Origin: Aurantiacibacter xanthus
GTDB taxonomy: Bacteria; Pseudomonadota; Alphaproteobacteria; Sphingomonadales; Sphingomonadaceae
Direction: 5' to 3'
Assembly: GCF_003584015.1 (NCBI RefSeq)
Contig: NZ_QXFM01000144.1
Span: 56,935-120,934, forward strand
DNA: 64,000 bases
Shown: positions 18,399-27,785 of the stretch, piece by piece
Layout: each line of letters begins with the position of its first letter
Numbering within the stretch: the stretch's first letter is position 1
The notes under the pieces: model-generated
Seen by the model: the letters and a program-made list of their open reading frames with translations, nothing else
Database searches by the model: none
Told to the model about the DNA's origin: nothing
Translations under genes and position numbers: made by a program

Positions 18399-18949
18399 CC
18401 CAGTGTTCCCGGCATGCCCGCACCCCGGTCGGTCAGGGCGCTGCCGATCCCGAAGACGGAATCCAGCCACATATGCACATCCAGTTCCTTCAGTTTCCAG
18501 ATATTTCCGTCATTCTGAAAAAGGCCATGCCAGGTCCCCATCCTTCGGGAAGGCCCCGATGGCCAGTACTGACGGTGGAACTCGTGGCGAAAGACGATGC
18601 AATAGCTCTTCAACCGAATGAGATTGCCTTCATTTTTCATCAGAACGGATGAAAACTGGTGCTGGTGCGCATAGGTCTGAAACGGGCGGTTCGCAAAACC
18701 CTTGCCCAGGAACGCCCGAATGCCGTCACGCCCGCGAGCCTCTCCGGGTGATCCGTCGCGCAACGGGTGGCGCAAGATCCCATCGCTCGTAAAGCAGTCG
18801 AGGTATTCTTCGAGGCTGCCTGTATCGATTGCCCAGGAATAACGGGCAAGACTGTCCAGAACCGCCATCCTGTCGGCCAGATCGACCGGCTCCGCTTCGG
18901 CTGCTGACCAGTTGAGTTCGCTTGCTGGCTGCCCCATTCCTCGCCTCAT
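18395..18949 (-). CDS. SnoaL-like/NTF2-fold protein
   Basis: A 184-aa protein with an NTF2-like core. It runs from AVLDSLARYSWAIDTGSLEEY through DCFTSDGILRHPL, GRDGIRAFLGKGF and YAHQHQFSS to GTWHGLFQNDGNIWKLKEL. These alternating helix and strand phrases match the SnoaL_4/ring-hydroxylating-dioxygenase-beta-like group, whose members include dehydratases, isomerases and non-catalytic partners. The start at 18949 has AAGGG close by. A start four codons later (18937), with AGGCGAGGA, is equally possible. It is translationally coupled to the MFS gene downstream. No specific reaction can be assigned. Confidence 0.7.
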   Translation of the reverse strand: MRRGMGQPASELNWSAAEAEPVDLADRMAVLDSLARYSWAIDTGSLEEYLDCFTSDGILRHPLRDGSPGEARGRDGIRAFLGKGFANRPFQTYAHQHQFSSVLMKNEGNLIRLKSYCIVFRHEFHRQYWPSGPSRRMGTWHGLFQNDGNIWKLKELDVHMWLDSVFGIGSALTDRGAGMPGTLG

Positions 18950-19179
18950 CCCTTGGCATATATCTCCGGGGCCGTGAGGCCGCCCGGCAGGTTTTACGAT
19001 CCGGCAATGTCCTAAGGCGCGCTCACACAGGGGCTCACCCATCTTTTCGGTCAGTAAGTCTGCCAAAACGGCGGGCGTGGCCGCGTCAAACTATACGAAA
19101 AGATAGGTGGCTGCCTCCTGCCCCCCGCCTATCGCGGCTGCGCCAAGCCAAAAAAAATCGAACGTGGAGGAGAGCAGAA

Positions 19180-21513
19180 ATGTCTGTTGGCAAGAGGAAG
19201 CTGGCGTTTGTTTCAGGGGTATCGTCGCTGGTGATTGCAGCCGCATCCCCGGTGCAGGCCCAGGATGGAGACGCTGCGGCAGCAAACACTGCCAATAACG
19301 AGAACGTCATCATTGTTTCGGCAGAGTTTCGGGAAACCAACCTGCAGGAAACACCGCTGGCCATCACCGCCCTCTCCAGTGATGCGCTGGAAAGCCGCAG
19401 CCTTGGCAATGTCGCCGACGTCGGACGTTCCGTCCCCAGCGTGACCTTGCGCATGGCCAGCGCCGGCTACGGCAAATCGACGCAGGCCTATATCCGCGGC
19501 ATCGGCCAGTCGGACTTCAACTTCGCACTGGAGCCCGCCGTCGGCTTCTATGTGGACGACGTCTATCATGCCTCGCTGTTCGGTTCGGTGTTCGACCTGC
19601 TTGACCTGCAACGCGTGGAAATCCTGCGCGGCCCGCAGGGAACGCTGTTCGGCAAGAACTCCATCGGCGGCGCGGTCAGGCTGATCTCGCAAAAGCCGAC
19701 CAATGACCTCGAAGCATCGGTTCAGGGCACCTATGGCAGCTATGAGCGGCTGGACCTGCGTGGCATGGTCAACCTGCCGCTGATCGACGACACGCTGGCC
19801 CTGCGCGTGTCGGCTGCATCGAAGCAGCGCGATGGCTATGTCGACCGGGTCGATTTTGCCTGCGCCCACCCGGATCAGGCCGGCAACGTGCAACCGACCG
19901 TGACCTCCGGCGACTGCAAGGTCGGTACGCTCGGCGGGGAAAGCGTGCGCGCTGGCCGGGCCGCCTTGCGCTGGACCCCGGATGCCCCGCTTGAAGTCAA
20001 CCTTACCGCGGAAATCATGCGCGACAGTTCCGAAGGCGCCGCAGACTCGCTGATTACCATCAGGCCGACTGCCGCCCTCAACACCTACAACGCCAACAAG
20101 CTGGTTCCGACCTACGGGATTCCCTTCGATACCCGCTTCGCCACCGATCCCTACGTCACCTATGCCAGCTTCCGGGATCTGAGCAACGGACGCCAGGTGC
20201 CTGCCACCAACACCATGAATTCGGACAGCTTTTCCGGCGAGGTCAAGCTGGACCTCAGCGATTCCATGGTGTTGCGCTCCATCACCGCGCACCAAAGGTT
20301 CTCCGGCCGCTTCACGCAGAATGCGGACAACTCACCGCTGCCGCTGGCGCTGACGGATAACAACGTATCGTTCCGCCAGTTCACGCAGGAGCTGCGGCTG
20401 CAAGGCGAAGCGCTCGATGGCCTGCTGGAATGGACGACCGGCGCGTTCTATTTCGAATCCAAGGCGAAGATCGGCGGCGGGGTATCGCTCCCCGCGTCGG
20501 GCGCGAACGGGATCGTCTTCGATCAGAACGACCAGATCGAGGGCAAGAACAAGTCCGCCTTCGTCCATGTCATTGCCCATCCGAGCGACCGGCTCAGCCT
20601 GACAGCGGGCCTGCGCTATTCCGACGAATCCAAAAGCTACCGCTTCGATCGGACCAATCAGCCTTCGGGCACACCGTTCTTCGCTGGCGGCGCCTTCACC
20701 GCGCCCGAGGCCACGTTCGACCGCTTCGATTACAAGCTGGGCGCGGACTATCAGTGGACGAACGACCTGATGACCTACGCCCAGTATTCGACGGGTTTCA
20801 AAGGTGGCGGCATCAACCCCCGCCCCTTCACCCCGGCGGCGGCCGTCCCGTTTGGCCCGGAAACACTGGACGCCTATGAAATCGGACTGAAGAGCGAATT
20901 CTTCGACCGGCTCGTGCGCCTCAATCTTGCGGCCTACTACAGCGACTACACGAACATGCAGCTCAGCGCGAACGGCATGGACAATCTGAACAACCCCAGC
21001 ATTATCATCGCCAATGTCGGCAGCGCGACCATTCAGGGCATCGAAGCCGAACTGACGCTTTACCCCGCCCCCGGTTTCACCATCGAAACATCGGGCAGCT
21101 ACACCGATTTCAAAATCAACGATCTGGGTGCAGCAGACGGCGTGAGCGGCGGGCCCACGCTCGACAGCAAGGCGCCCGGCACGCCCGAATGGAAGTTCAG
21201 CCTCGGCGCACAGTACACCTTCGACATCGACGGGTTCGGAGCGATTACCCCCCGCTTCGACCTCTACTATCAGTCGAAGATTTTCAACGAATACACCAAC
21301 AATGCCCTTGCGGTGGAGCCGGGCTATGCGCTCGCCAACGCGCGCATCACCTATGATAGCCCGAATGAAGACTGGAGCCTGGCATTGGGCATCACCAACC
21401 TGTTCAACGAGTTCTATTATGTGAACCGGTTCATTCAGGCTGGCGGACATACCTACACCGGCCAGCCGTCACGTCCGCGCGAATGGTCGCTGACGCTCAA
21501 GCGCGACTTCTGA
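19180..21513 (+). CDS. TonB-dependent receptor
   Basis: A 777-aa receptor. The ATG at 19180 follows GGAGGAGAG and starts a signal peptide (FVSGVSSLVIAAASPVQAQ). VIIVSAEFRETNLQETPLAI is the degenerate TonB box and plug start of the sphingomonad group, usually written as VTAQKR/REENLQDVPI. The plug continues with AYIRGIGQSDFNFALEP, VGFYVDDVYHA and RVEILRGPQGTLFGKN, and the barrel ends TLKRDF. This class imports a wide range of aromatics, terpenoids and glycans. It is divergent from the SnoaL-MFS pair and convergent with the MalT-like regulator gene, from which a hairpin separates it. Confidence 0.92.
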   Translation: MSVGKRKLAFVSGVSSLVIAAASPVQAQDGDAAAANTANNENVIIVSAEFRETNLQETPLAITALSSDALESRSLGNVADVGRSVPSVTLRMASAGYGKSTQAYIRGIGQSDFNFALEPAVGFYVDDVYHASLFGSVFDLLDLQRVEILRGPQGTLFGKNSIGGAVRLISQKPTNDLEASVQGTYGSYERLDLRGMVNLPLIDDTLALRVSAASKQRDGYVDRVDFACAHPDQAGNVQPTVTSGDCKVGTLGGESVRAGRAALRWTPDAPLEVNLTAEIMRDSSEGAADSLITIRPTAALNTYNANKLVPTYGIPFDTRFATDPYVTYASFRDLSNGRQVPATNTMNSDSFSGEVKLDLSDSMVLRSITAHQRFSGRFTQNADNSPLPLALTDNNVSFRQFTQELRLQGEALDGLLEWTTGAFYFESKAKIGGGVSLPASGANGIVFDQNDQIEGKNKSAFVHVIAHPSDRLSLTAGLRYSDESKSYRFDRTNQPSGTPFFAGGAFTAPEATFDRFDYKLGADYQWTNDLMTYAQYSTGFKGGGINPRPFTPAAAVPFGPETLDAYEIGLKSEFFDRLVRLNLAAYYSDYTNMQLSANGMDNLNNPSIIIANVGSATIQGIEAELTLYPAPGFTIETSGSYTDFKINDLGAADGVSGGPTLDSKAPGTPEWKFSLGAQYTFDIDGFGAITPRFDLYYQSKIFNEYTNNALAVEPGYALANARITYDSPNEDWSLALGITNLFNEFYYVNRFIQAGGHTYTGQPSRPREWSLTLKRDF

Positions 21514-21528
21514 AGGCAGAAGGGCCGC

Positions 21529-21576
21529 AAGGGGAAAGCCACGGAACGCCTGACAGGCTTCTGCGGCTTTCCCCTT
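21529..21576. terminator. Bidirectional terminator between convergent genes
   Basis: AAGGGGAAAGCC (21529-21540) pairs perfectly with GGCTTTCCCCTT (21565-21576). It lies between the TBDR stop (21513) and the regulator stop (21614). Confidence 0.65.
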
Positions 21577-21613
21577 TGTCTCGCAAATCAGGCCGCAGCG
21601 CCATGTTATAGGA

Positions 21614-24295
21614 TCAGTGCATCCAGCCGAGCTGTCTGGCGCGTTCCACCGCAATCGAACGTTTGCGCACTCCCATCTTGTCGTAAATCCGTTGCAGGTA
21701 CCATTTCACGGACCCTTCCGAGATGCCGACCTTGCCAGCCACATCCACATTGCGTTTGCCCGAACCAATCATGGACAGGATTTCCAGTTCCTTGCGGGTC
21801 AGTGCCTCGCAAATCCGGCCATCGGGGATCTCGCTTTGTTTATCCGTGGCAAGCCTGTCACCCATAAGGCGGCTGATTTCGGCCATCAGAGCGGCGCGGA
21901 AAGACTGCTCCCTGCCTTCCTCGCCACGGTTGCGGCGGCACTCCTCGGCCACCAGCCTGCCGACTATCGGGCCTTCATCCAGCACCGTCTGCAACAAACC
22001 TGCCTGCGCTGCATCGGCAAGTGTGCTGCGGATGCTTCGCTGCGCCGCGCGGTGGTCTCCGCTCAGCCACTGCGCCCGGCTCAGCAACAGCTGCCAGCCG
22101 ATGCTGTCGGCCACGGCCATGGCGCGCATAGTGAACGTGCTCCATGCGGACGCGACACGGATCGCGTCGGGAAGGCGTCCTTGTGCGAGGGCGAGGCTCG
22201 CCCAGGCCATCGCCCGCAGGCCGTTCACCTGCGCACCATCGCTTTCCGGCATCAGCGACTTGCTGTCGTCGGGCAAGCCAAGATCGCTGCCGACCTGCCC
22301 CGCCACATCCGGCTGGCCTGAGGCCAGCAGCAGGCGGATCCGTTCGCAGGCAATGGTCGCCTTGAACCGATCGGACCCTTGCGCTTCGGCACAGAACCAC
22401 GCCTTGCCGAGGATATAATGTGCATGGGCGCGGTCGCCCTTGTGCCAGGCGATTGACGCACGCGTGACCCAGTACTGCGTGCTCACATCGATGAGATTGG
22501 AGTGTTCCGCTTCCTCGCGATAGTGAGACAACAGGCTGTCAGCCTCCCTCACCTGACCGCAACGATACCGAAGCGCCGCCAGAGGGATGGCTATCAACGA
22601 GCCGAAGCGCTTGCCGTACCCACGGGCGATGCCTTCCTCCAGCGCCTGAGACAACACCTCCAGCGCTTCATCCGTACGCCCCACCATCCCGAGATAATGC
22701 GCGTAAGTCTTGACGTGGAACGCGTTGGGACCAGTGATCCCTGCAACGCGATATTGTTCGAGAGCCTGGCTATTGGTCTCCTCCACGCCCTTGAGGTGAT
22801 AGTTGGCGCAACGCACCAGCATCAGCGACGTATAGACAACCCCAAGCGTGAACGGATCACCATCGGGATATCCGTCAATCAGCTCCCGGCACTGGCGCTC
22901 GGCCATGTAGTTGTGGCCGCAGTACTTCGTCCGCACCATTTCGCTGTGCGCGATGGCGAAGGACAATTGCCGGTAGCCGGGGCTGGCGGTGCCCTCCTTG
23001 CCCGCTAGTGCGGCCAGACTTTTGCGTGCGCCTTCGATCAGCGCACCGGCATGAGCCCATTGCCGGCGCACCGAAAGCGGCCATGCCATGGCGACCGCCA
23101 GCTCAGGCAGCTGCTCCACAACGGCCCTTGGCAGGCGCTCTGCCATCTCCAGAAACTGGGTGTAGCGCCAGCTCGCAAACAGGTCGCGATAACCGGCCAG
23201 CAGAATTGCACCCGCCCGCTGCATATCGCCGGCGGCGTGGGCATGATCGAAGGCATCCTGCGTCATGCCCCTCGCCTCGAACCAATCGCAGGCCCGCAGA
23301 TGCAACACCTTTTCGCTCTGCCCGAGCGAGGCAATCCGGGAGCGCAAATGTTCGGCGAGCAGACCGTGCAGCCGCATCCAGCGATGCTCCGCATCCATGG
23401 CCGAGAGGAAAACGCCGTCGGAATGAAGCTTGTAGAGCATTTGTTCCGCCTGCTCATCGGCACTGACATAACGGCACAGCTCGCCCGACAGGCGCGGCAG
23501 GATGGCAATCGTGGTCAGAAACCGGCGCTCCTGCGCAGACAGGCGGTTCAGCACCTCCTCTTCGAAATAGGCCGCAAGATCCACATGCCGGCCACTCAGA
23601 CGGCTCCCCTTGCCGCTCGGCAGATCCCTGAGGGCGACCTTCAATCCAACGGGCCAGCCTTCCGCTTTTTCGACCAGCTGCGCCCATTCCCGCCCGGCCA
23701 GTTGACCATCGGCCGCCAACCGGTACAACCGGCCGCATTCCTCGGCGTCCAGCCGCAGGTCTTCCGGCCCCAGTTCCACCAGTTGCTCCAGCGTTCGCAG
23801 GCGGGCCAGCGGCAAAGACAGCCGCTCGCGGCTGGCCACGATCAGATGCACCTGATCGGGGGCCAGTTCCGCCATGTCCCTCAGAAAGGGCTCCGGCGCG
23901 TGATGCGCATCGTCAAGCATCAGGAAAACCGGACCATCCGCCTGCCTGACCAGGTCGTCATAGAACGCGCACACGAACGCAGTATCGGCGACATCGGGCC
24001 AACGATCGCCCCGCCAGCCAGCCCGTCGCGCCGCCACCACGAGGTTCTGCCGGAACGCGCCACCGTCCCTGTCCCGCCGCGACAGGGCGAATGAGAGCAC
24101 AAGCCCTCCGCTTTGCAGGAACCGGCCTTTCCATTCCTCCAGCAAGGTGGTCTTGCCATAACCAGCCGGCGCGCGAAGCAGGGTTATGCGTGCGCAGCTG
24201 GCCGCCTCGCAAAAAGGTTGCAGGCGCTTGCGCTTAACAGGTTGCCACGAGGCCAGCCCGGCTGGCGTTGGCGAAACGGATAGCGACTTGCACAT
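21614..24295 (-). CDS. MalT-like LuxR-family regulator (LAL type)
   Basis: An 893-aa ATP-binding regulator. Walker A is APAGYGKTT (about 42-50) and a Walker-B-like FLMLDDAHH follows at about 125. A long helical TPR-like middle (about 330-800) leads to a LuxR HTH at the C-terminus (LTRKELEILSMIGSGKRN, then KVGISEGSVKWYLQRIYDKM). This is the STAND/MalT architecture, in which an inducer and ATP trigger oligomerisation and activation. The start ATG at 24295 has GAGAGGGG. It lies between a TBDR and a phenol-oxidation operon, and could control either; the effector is unknown. Confidence 0.92.
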   Translation of the reverse strand: MCKSLSVSPTPAGLASWQPVKRKRLQPFCEAASCARITLLRAPAGYGKTTLLEEWKGRFLQSGGLVLSFALSRRDRDGGAFRQNLVVAARRAGWRGDRWPDVADTAFVCAFYDDLVRQADGPVFLMLDDAHHAPEPFLRDMAELAPDQVHLIVASRERLSLPLARLRTLEQLVELGPEDLRLDAEECGRLYRLAADGQLAGREWAQLVEKAEGWPVGLKVALRDLPSGKGSRLSGRHVDLAAYFEEEVLNRLSAQERRFLTTIAILPRLSGELCRYVSADEQAEQMLYKLHSDGVFLSAMDAEHRWMRLHGLLAEHLRSRIASLGQSEKVLHLRACDWFEARGMTQDAFDHAHAAGDMQRAGAILLAGYRDLFASWRYTQFLEMAERLPRAVVEQLPELAVAMAWPLSVRRQWAHAGALIEGARKSLAALAGKEGTASPGYRQLSFAIAHSEMVRTKYCGHNYMAERQCRELIDGYPDGDPFTLGVVYTSLMLVRCANYHLKGVEETNSQALEQYRVAGITGPNAFHVKTYAHYLGMVGRTDEALEVLSQALEEGIARGYGKRFGSLIAIPLAALRYRCGQVREADSLLSHYREEAEHSNLIDVSTQYWVTRASIAWHKGDRAHAHYILGKAWFCAEAQGSDRFKATIACERIRLLLASGQPDVAGQVGSDLGLPDDSKSLMPESDGAQVNGLRAMAWASLALAQGRLPDAIRVASAWSTFTMRAMAVADSIGWQLLLSRAQWLSGDHRAAQRSIRSTLADAAQAGLLQTVLDEGPIVGRLVAEECRRNRGEEGREQSFRAALMAEISRLMGDRLATDKQSEIPDGRICEALTRKELEILSMIGSGKRNVDVAGKVGISEGSVKWYLQRIYDKMGVRKRSIAVERARQLGWMH

Positions 24296-24367
24296 ATCCC
24301 CTCTCTCTTTCGGTCACACGCCGAAAACCCGCCTCTGACCGGGCAGTGTCTTTCGAGTGATCGGTTC

Positions 24368-24394
24368 GCCCACCGCTACGATAGCGCGGTGGGC
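24368..24394 (-). terminator. Hairpin at the end of the flavocytochrome operon
   Basis: GCCCACCGC (24368-24376) pairs with GCGGTGGGC (24386-24394), just after the stop of the last operon gene at 24403. Confidence 0.6.
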
Positions 24395-24402
24395 CTTCAT
24401 GT

Positions 24403-24897
24403 TCAGGCGATTGCCCACACAACACTGCCCGCTGTGGCCACAATCCGCTGCGGCTCGCGCAGGTAAGAGGCTTGCAGGCGATGCCGCACGGCGACCCTTT
24501 CCAGCGCCCGCTCATCACCGCGAAGCCAGCGCAGGCCATTTCCATCCGCCCTGCGCTGCACAGCCAGAACCATGGAGCGGCCACGTTCGCGCGCAATCCC
24601 CGCGGCGACGGAGAAATCGGCGTAGCGTGTCAGGCCGAGGAACAGCGTATCGCGATGCTCGGCCCAATCGCGCATGTCGCCATACAGAATGGAGGCCATG
24701 TCTCGTCCGCTATCCCGGCTTGTCATGCCAAGCTGGCGCGCCAGAAGGGCAAAGCGCTGACCGTCTTCCAGCTGCGCGTCGTAGAAACCGAAGGCGGGCC
24801 TGCCGACTGCCGATGCCGGAGCGGACATGGCCCCGCCGGCAGCCGCCGCCGCGCCCAGTGCGGCACCCGATTTCAGCAGTTCGCGGCGGGCAATCAT
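24403..24897 (-). CDS. Small Tat-exported protein, possible escort subunit
   Basis: A 164-aa protein with a textbook twin-arginine signal (ARRELLKSGAALGAAAAAGG, cleaved near SAPASA). The mature part (about 135 aa) is soluble and rich in Arg, with LEDGQRFALLARQLG and RDWAEHRDTLFLGLTRYAD. I do not recognise a named family. It is the third gene of an operon and overlaps the cytochrome gene by ATGA. Gluconate/sorbitol dehydrogenase complexes contain a small Tat subunit that carries a signal-less flavoprotein across the membrane. This protein has the same position, size and signal, so an escort role is a reasonable but unproven idea. Confidence 0.7.
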   Translation of the reverse strand: MIARRELLKSGAALGAAAAAGGAMSAPASAVGRPAFGFYDAQLEDGQRFALLARQLGMTSRDSGRDMASILYGDMRDWAEHRDTLFLGLTRYADFSVAAGIARERGRSMVLAVQRRADGNGLRWLRGDERALERVAVRHRLQASYLREPQRIVATAGSVVWAIA

Positions 24898-25307
24898 GGT
24901 TCTTCTCCTTCGGCGCCAGCGCCGGTCTGCGCGGCAGCGTCCAGCATCAGCGGCTTGCCCGTGAGATAGAGGCTGACATCGCTCAATTGCGCATCGGTCA
25001 GTTCGACGCGGGTGATGGGCGGCATCGAGTTCAGGCCATGGCGAACCACCGCCGCGATATATTCCGGCGTCAGATCCTCACGCTCTGCCAGCAGCGACTT
25101 CTCGTCCCCAAGACGGCGTGCCAGCATCATGGTGCCGGTTCCGCCCTGGCTGTGGCAGATGCCGCATTTCTGCAGGAAGAGGGCCTGTTCCGGGCTGGCT
25201 GGCGCGGCATCCGCCGGGGCGGCAGCTTCTGGCTGGTCGGCACCTGTTCCGCAGGACGAGAGAAAGAGGCAGCCCGCCAGAGCCCGCGCAGTTGCAAGGC
25301 GCGTCAT
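24894..25307 (-). CDS. Cytochrome c lipoprotein, electron acceptor of the flavoprotein
   Basis: A 137-aa protein with a lipoprotein signal (lipobox LSSC). A single haem-c domain has CGICH as the attachment motif at about residue 48 and an axial Met in LNSMPPI. The mature N-terminus is a low-complexity Ala/Pro linker. Such class-I cytochromes accept electrons from 4-cresol/eugenol-type flavoproteins and pass them to the respiratory chain. Start and stop overlap both neighbours by ATGA, which argues for stoichiometric production with the flavoprotein (25304-26860) and the Tat protein. It would face the periplasm. Confidence 0.88.
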   Translation of the reverse strand: MTRLATARALAGCLFLSSCGTGADQPEAAAPADAAPASPEQALFLQKCGICHSQGGTGTMMLARRLGDEKSLLAEREDLTPEYIAAVVRHGLNSMPPITRVELTDAQLSDVSLYLTGKPLMLDAAAQTGAGAEGEEP

Positions 25308-26860
25308 GCTTCCACTCCCCCATTCAACGTGCCGATACCGTATTTCCCCGGCGCGATTACACCGTTGGGATCGAGCGCCTGCTTGACCTTCTCGTTGAAG
25401 CGAAGCTGGGCCTGATTGTTGAAGCCATAGCTTTTGGCCACCGGCTCCATGAAGTCGATATGGGTGCGGTATTCGCCGTAGCCGTTCGCCGCCGAATCCT
25501 CGATCAGGGCAGTGAACAGACCGCGCGAACGCGTGACCATGTCCACATTGTCGCGGTCATAGAGGATCAGGTTCACATTGTTGATGTGGCGACGGCCCAT
25601 GGTGAAGGAGGTGTAATAGTCCAGCCCATATTCCTCGAACCGCGCCTTCATCCGGGTCGCCTGTGCCAGCGCCAGTTCGCCATCCTGCGGCATGACCGGA
25701 GAGAAACCGATGTGCCCGCCGCGCCCGCCATGCCAGTTGACGATTTGCAGCGCCGTAACGCTGGGAATTCCGCGTGCGGACCGCTCTATCGGATCGCCCT
25801 GCTGCCAGGTGGTCCAGTCCAGCTTGTAATCGAGCTGGGGCTCAAGCGCGTCGGAGATCTCCTTCATATGCGCTTCCACCATGCCCGGCCCACCGGCGAC
25901 ATTCAGGCGGAAGCTCCACCAGCCCATGCCATATTTGTCGATGATCTTCTGCGCGACCTCATCGGGCATCGCGCCTTCACCATCGTACCAGTCGCTGCGC
26001 TGGGAATAGACGGCGGCTTCATGCATGAAATTGCCGAACACGAAGTTGTGGCGGATGACATCGCGCCGGCGCAAATCGCCCAGCTTGTCGATGGCCCAGC
26101 CGATGTCGGCAAACTGCGGCAAGGTGATGCTGGCCTTGGCCGACATCTGCGGTTCCGGCTGCAGCCAGACACCTGCCTGGGTGACGATCCCGAAGTTCGA
26201 CTGCATGAACATCTGATCCCACGACGGACCATAGCCATATTTGTAGTGATAGCTGCCCTTGCTGCCTTCCAGCGCCCCCAGCCCGGTGCGGAGCAGATCA
26301 CCGTCCGGCATGACGACTTCCAGCCCGCAAAGCTGCTCTGCGTTGTCGCCGTAGGCCGTGTAGCCGATCCCGCGCTCCAGCGCGTTGCCGATGACACTCC
26401 CCCACGCATTGCCCGGCACGGCCATCCACAGCGGGATGTTGTTGTCCTTGAGATAGTTGTAGAGATCGAAGAACCCCACGCCCGGTTCGATGACGCAATA
26501 GGCGTGCTTTTCATCGACTTCGAGAATACGGTTCATCCGCCCCATATCCAGCACCACCGTGCCGGGGACGACCGTGGAGGTGCCGCCGTAGCCGAGATTC
26601 TTGCCCCGCCCCACCGGCCACAGGGGCACGCGATGCTCATTGGCGAGCCGCACGATGGCCTGCACCTCCTCGCGCGATGCCGGTGCCACGGCCGCTCCGG
26701 GCGCACGGTTGCGCCCGTCACCGAGCGCATAGGCATCCATGTAGGTATCCCGGTCGCTGTCTGTCGCCAGCACCCATTCCTGGCCGACAACGGCGGAAAA
26801 GGCAGTCAACGCATTGTGATAAGACCGCTCCGAATGGCCTTGAGGCAAGATCAGTTCCAC
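25304..26860 (-). CDS. VAO/4-cresol-dehydrogenase-type FAD oxidoreductase
   Basis: A 518-aa flavoprotein of the vanillyl-alcohol-oxidase/p-cresol-methylhydroxylase family. The PP-loop FAD domain shows VPLWPVGRGKNLGYGGTS and PGVGFFDLYNYL. The cap follows, then the family's C-terminal GYGEYRTHIDFM and DPNGVIAPGKYGI. These enzymes oxidise para-alkylphenols (4-cresol, eugenol, vanillyl alcohol) through a quinone methide. The presence of a cytochrome partner points to a dehydrogenase/hydroxylase rather than an oxidase. GTG at 26860 has GGGAGAA nine bases upstream and gives the usual length; a longer frame to 26944 is possible. No signal peptide is visible with this start. Confidence 0.88.
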   Translation of the reverse strand: MELILPQGHSERSYHNALTAFSAVVGQEWVLATDSDRDTYMDAYALGDGRNRAPGAAVAPASREEVQAIVRLANEHRVPLWPVGRGKNLGYGGTSTVVPGTVVLDMGRMNRILEVDEKHAYCVIEPGVGFFDLYNYLKDNNIPLWMAVPGNAWGSVIGNALERGIGYTAYGDNAEQLCGLEVVMPDGDLLRTGLGALEGSKGSYHYKYGYGPSWDQMFMQSNFGIVTQAGVWLQPEPQMSAKASITLPQFADIGWAIDKLGDLRRRDVIRHNFVFGNFMHEAAVYSQRSDWYDGEGAMPDEVAQKIIDKYGMGWWSFRLNVAGGPGMVEAHMKEISDALEPQLDYKLDWTTWQQGDPIERSARGIPSVTALQIVNWHGGRGGHIGFSPVMPQDGELALAQATRMKARFEEYGLDYYTSFTMGRRHINNVNLILYDRDNVDMVTRSRGLFTALIEDSAANGYGEYRTHIDFMEPVAKSYGFNNQAQLRFNEKVKQALDPNGVIAPGKYGIGTLNGGVEA

Positions 26861-26964
26861 GCACGCATTCTCCCAAAGTCGGACTTTGCGCGTGCAGGCA
26901 GGCGGGCGAGACACCGCACAGGTGCTCATCAGCCAGCTGCACATCGCCGCCGTGTTTTCCCTTG

Positions 26965-26986
26965 AATTAGTACGTACGTACGAATT
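26965..26986. promoter_or_regulatory. Likely TetR operator
   Basis: A 22-bp sequence AATTAGTACGTACGTACGAA plus TT. It is palindromic at 20 of 22 positions, with a core of three TACG repeats. It lies 35 bp before the TetR start and 105 bp before the flavoprotein start, ideal for controlling both. Confidence 0.7.
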
Positions 26987-27020
26987 ATGTCAACTTCCAC
27001 CGGATAGAACAGGAAATTCA

Positions 27021-27752
27021 GTGACCAAATCTGCGGCAAATCGGGATCGGCCAGCGCGCAAGATGCCCAAGTCCAAAGAGGCCTTTCTCGATGCGGCGAC
27101 GCGGCTTTTCGCTGCTCACGGCTATGACGGAATGACCATCCGCGATGTCGCGAAGGAGGCAGGCGCAACCCTTGGCACCCTCCATTATCACTGGGGCAAC
27201 AAGGATGGTCTGGTGCGGGATATCTGCGCATTGCAGCTCCAGCCGCTGGTCGATGCCCGACTGGCGCGCTACGCCGCGCTGGACGAGTTCAACCGCACCC
27301 ACCCAGGCAACAAGGAGCGCATCGCCGCCCTGCTGCGCGCCCATTTCGATCCCTTCATCGACATCTTCGGCGGCAGCGATGCAGAACGCAGCCTGATGCA
27401 GCAGTTTTATATTCGGGTCAGTTCCGATCCCGCGCCCGCCGTACGCGCGATCTCCAACGAGATCATGACGGAGATGAGCCGCGAATTCGTGCGCCGCCTC
27501 CATAATCTGTGCGACCACTTGCCCAGGCAGGAATTTCATTGGCGCCTGAACGCGGTGCTGGGCACGACGCTGCATTTGCAGGCATTCAGTACACGACTGT
27601 CCAATCTGGCCCAGCGGCTGGACCTCGCTTCAGGCGACGAAGACTATATGGCCATTCGCAACGCGATCACCCCGACCGTTCACTTTCTGGTGGAAGCCCT
27701 GGTCGCCCCTCCCTGCGATGGCGACGAAGCGGCGAAAGAGCCATCGGGATAG
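27021..27752 (+). CDS. TetR-family repressor
   Basis: A 243-aa regulator. GTG at 27021 is preceded by AGGAA. The HTH lies at about residues 20-65 (EAFLDAATRLFAAHGYDG, MTIRDVAKEAGATLGTLHYH, WGNKDGLVRDI), followed by a helical ligand-binding domain. TetR proteins repress divergent genes until a ligand binds. It faces the flavoprotein operon across a strong palindrome, so it most likely senses the phenolic substrate or a product. An in-frame ATG 14 codons later is the alternative start. Confidence 0.9.
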   Translation: MTKSAANRDRPARKMPKSKEAFLDAATRLFAAHGYDGMTIRDVAKEAGATLGTLHYHWGNKDGLVRDICALQLQPLVDARLARYAALDEFNRTHPGNKERIAALLRAHFDPFIDIFGGSDAERSLMQQFYIRVSSDPAPAVRAISNEIMTEMSREFVRRLHNLCDHLPRQEFHWRLNAVLGTTLHLQAFSTRLSNLAQRLDLASGDEDYMAIRNAITPTVHFLVEALVAPPCDGDEAAKEPSG

Positions 27753-27785
27753 AGCCGTCATACCTCCCGCAGCGGCACCCGGTCG

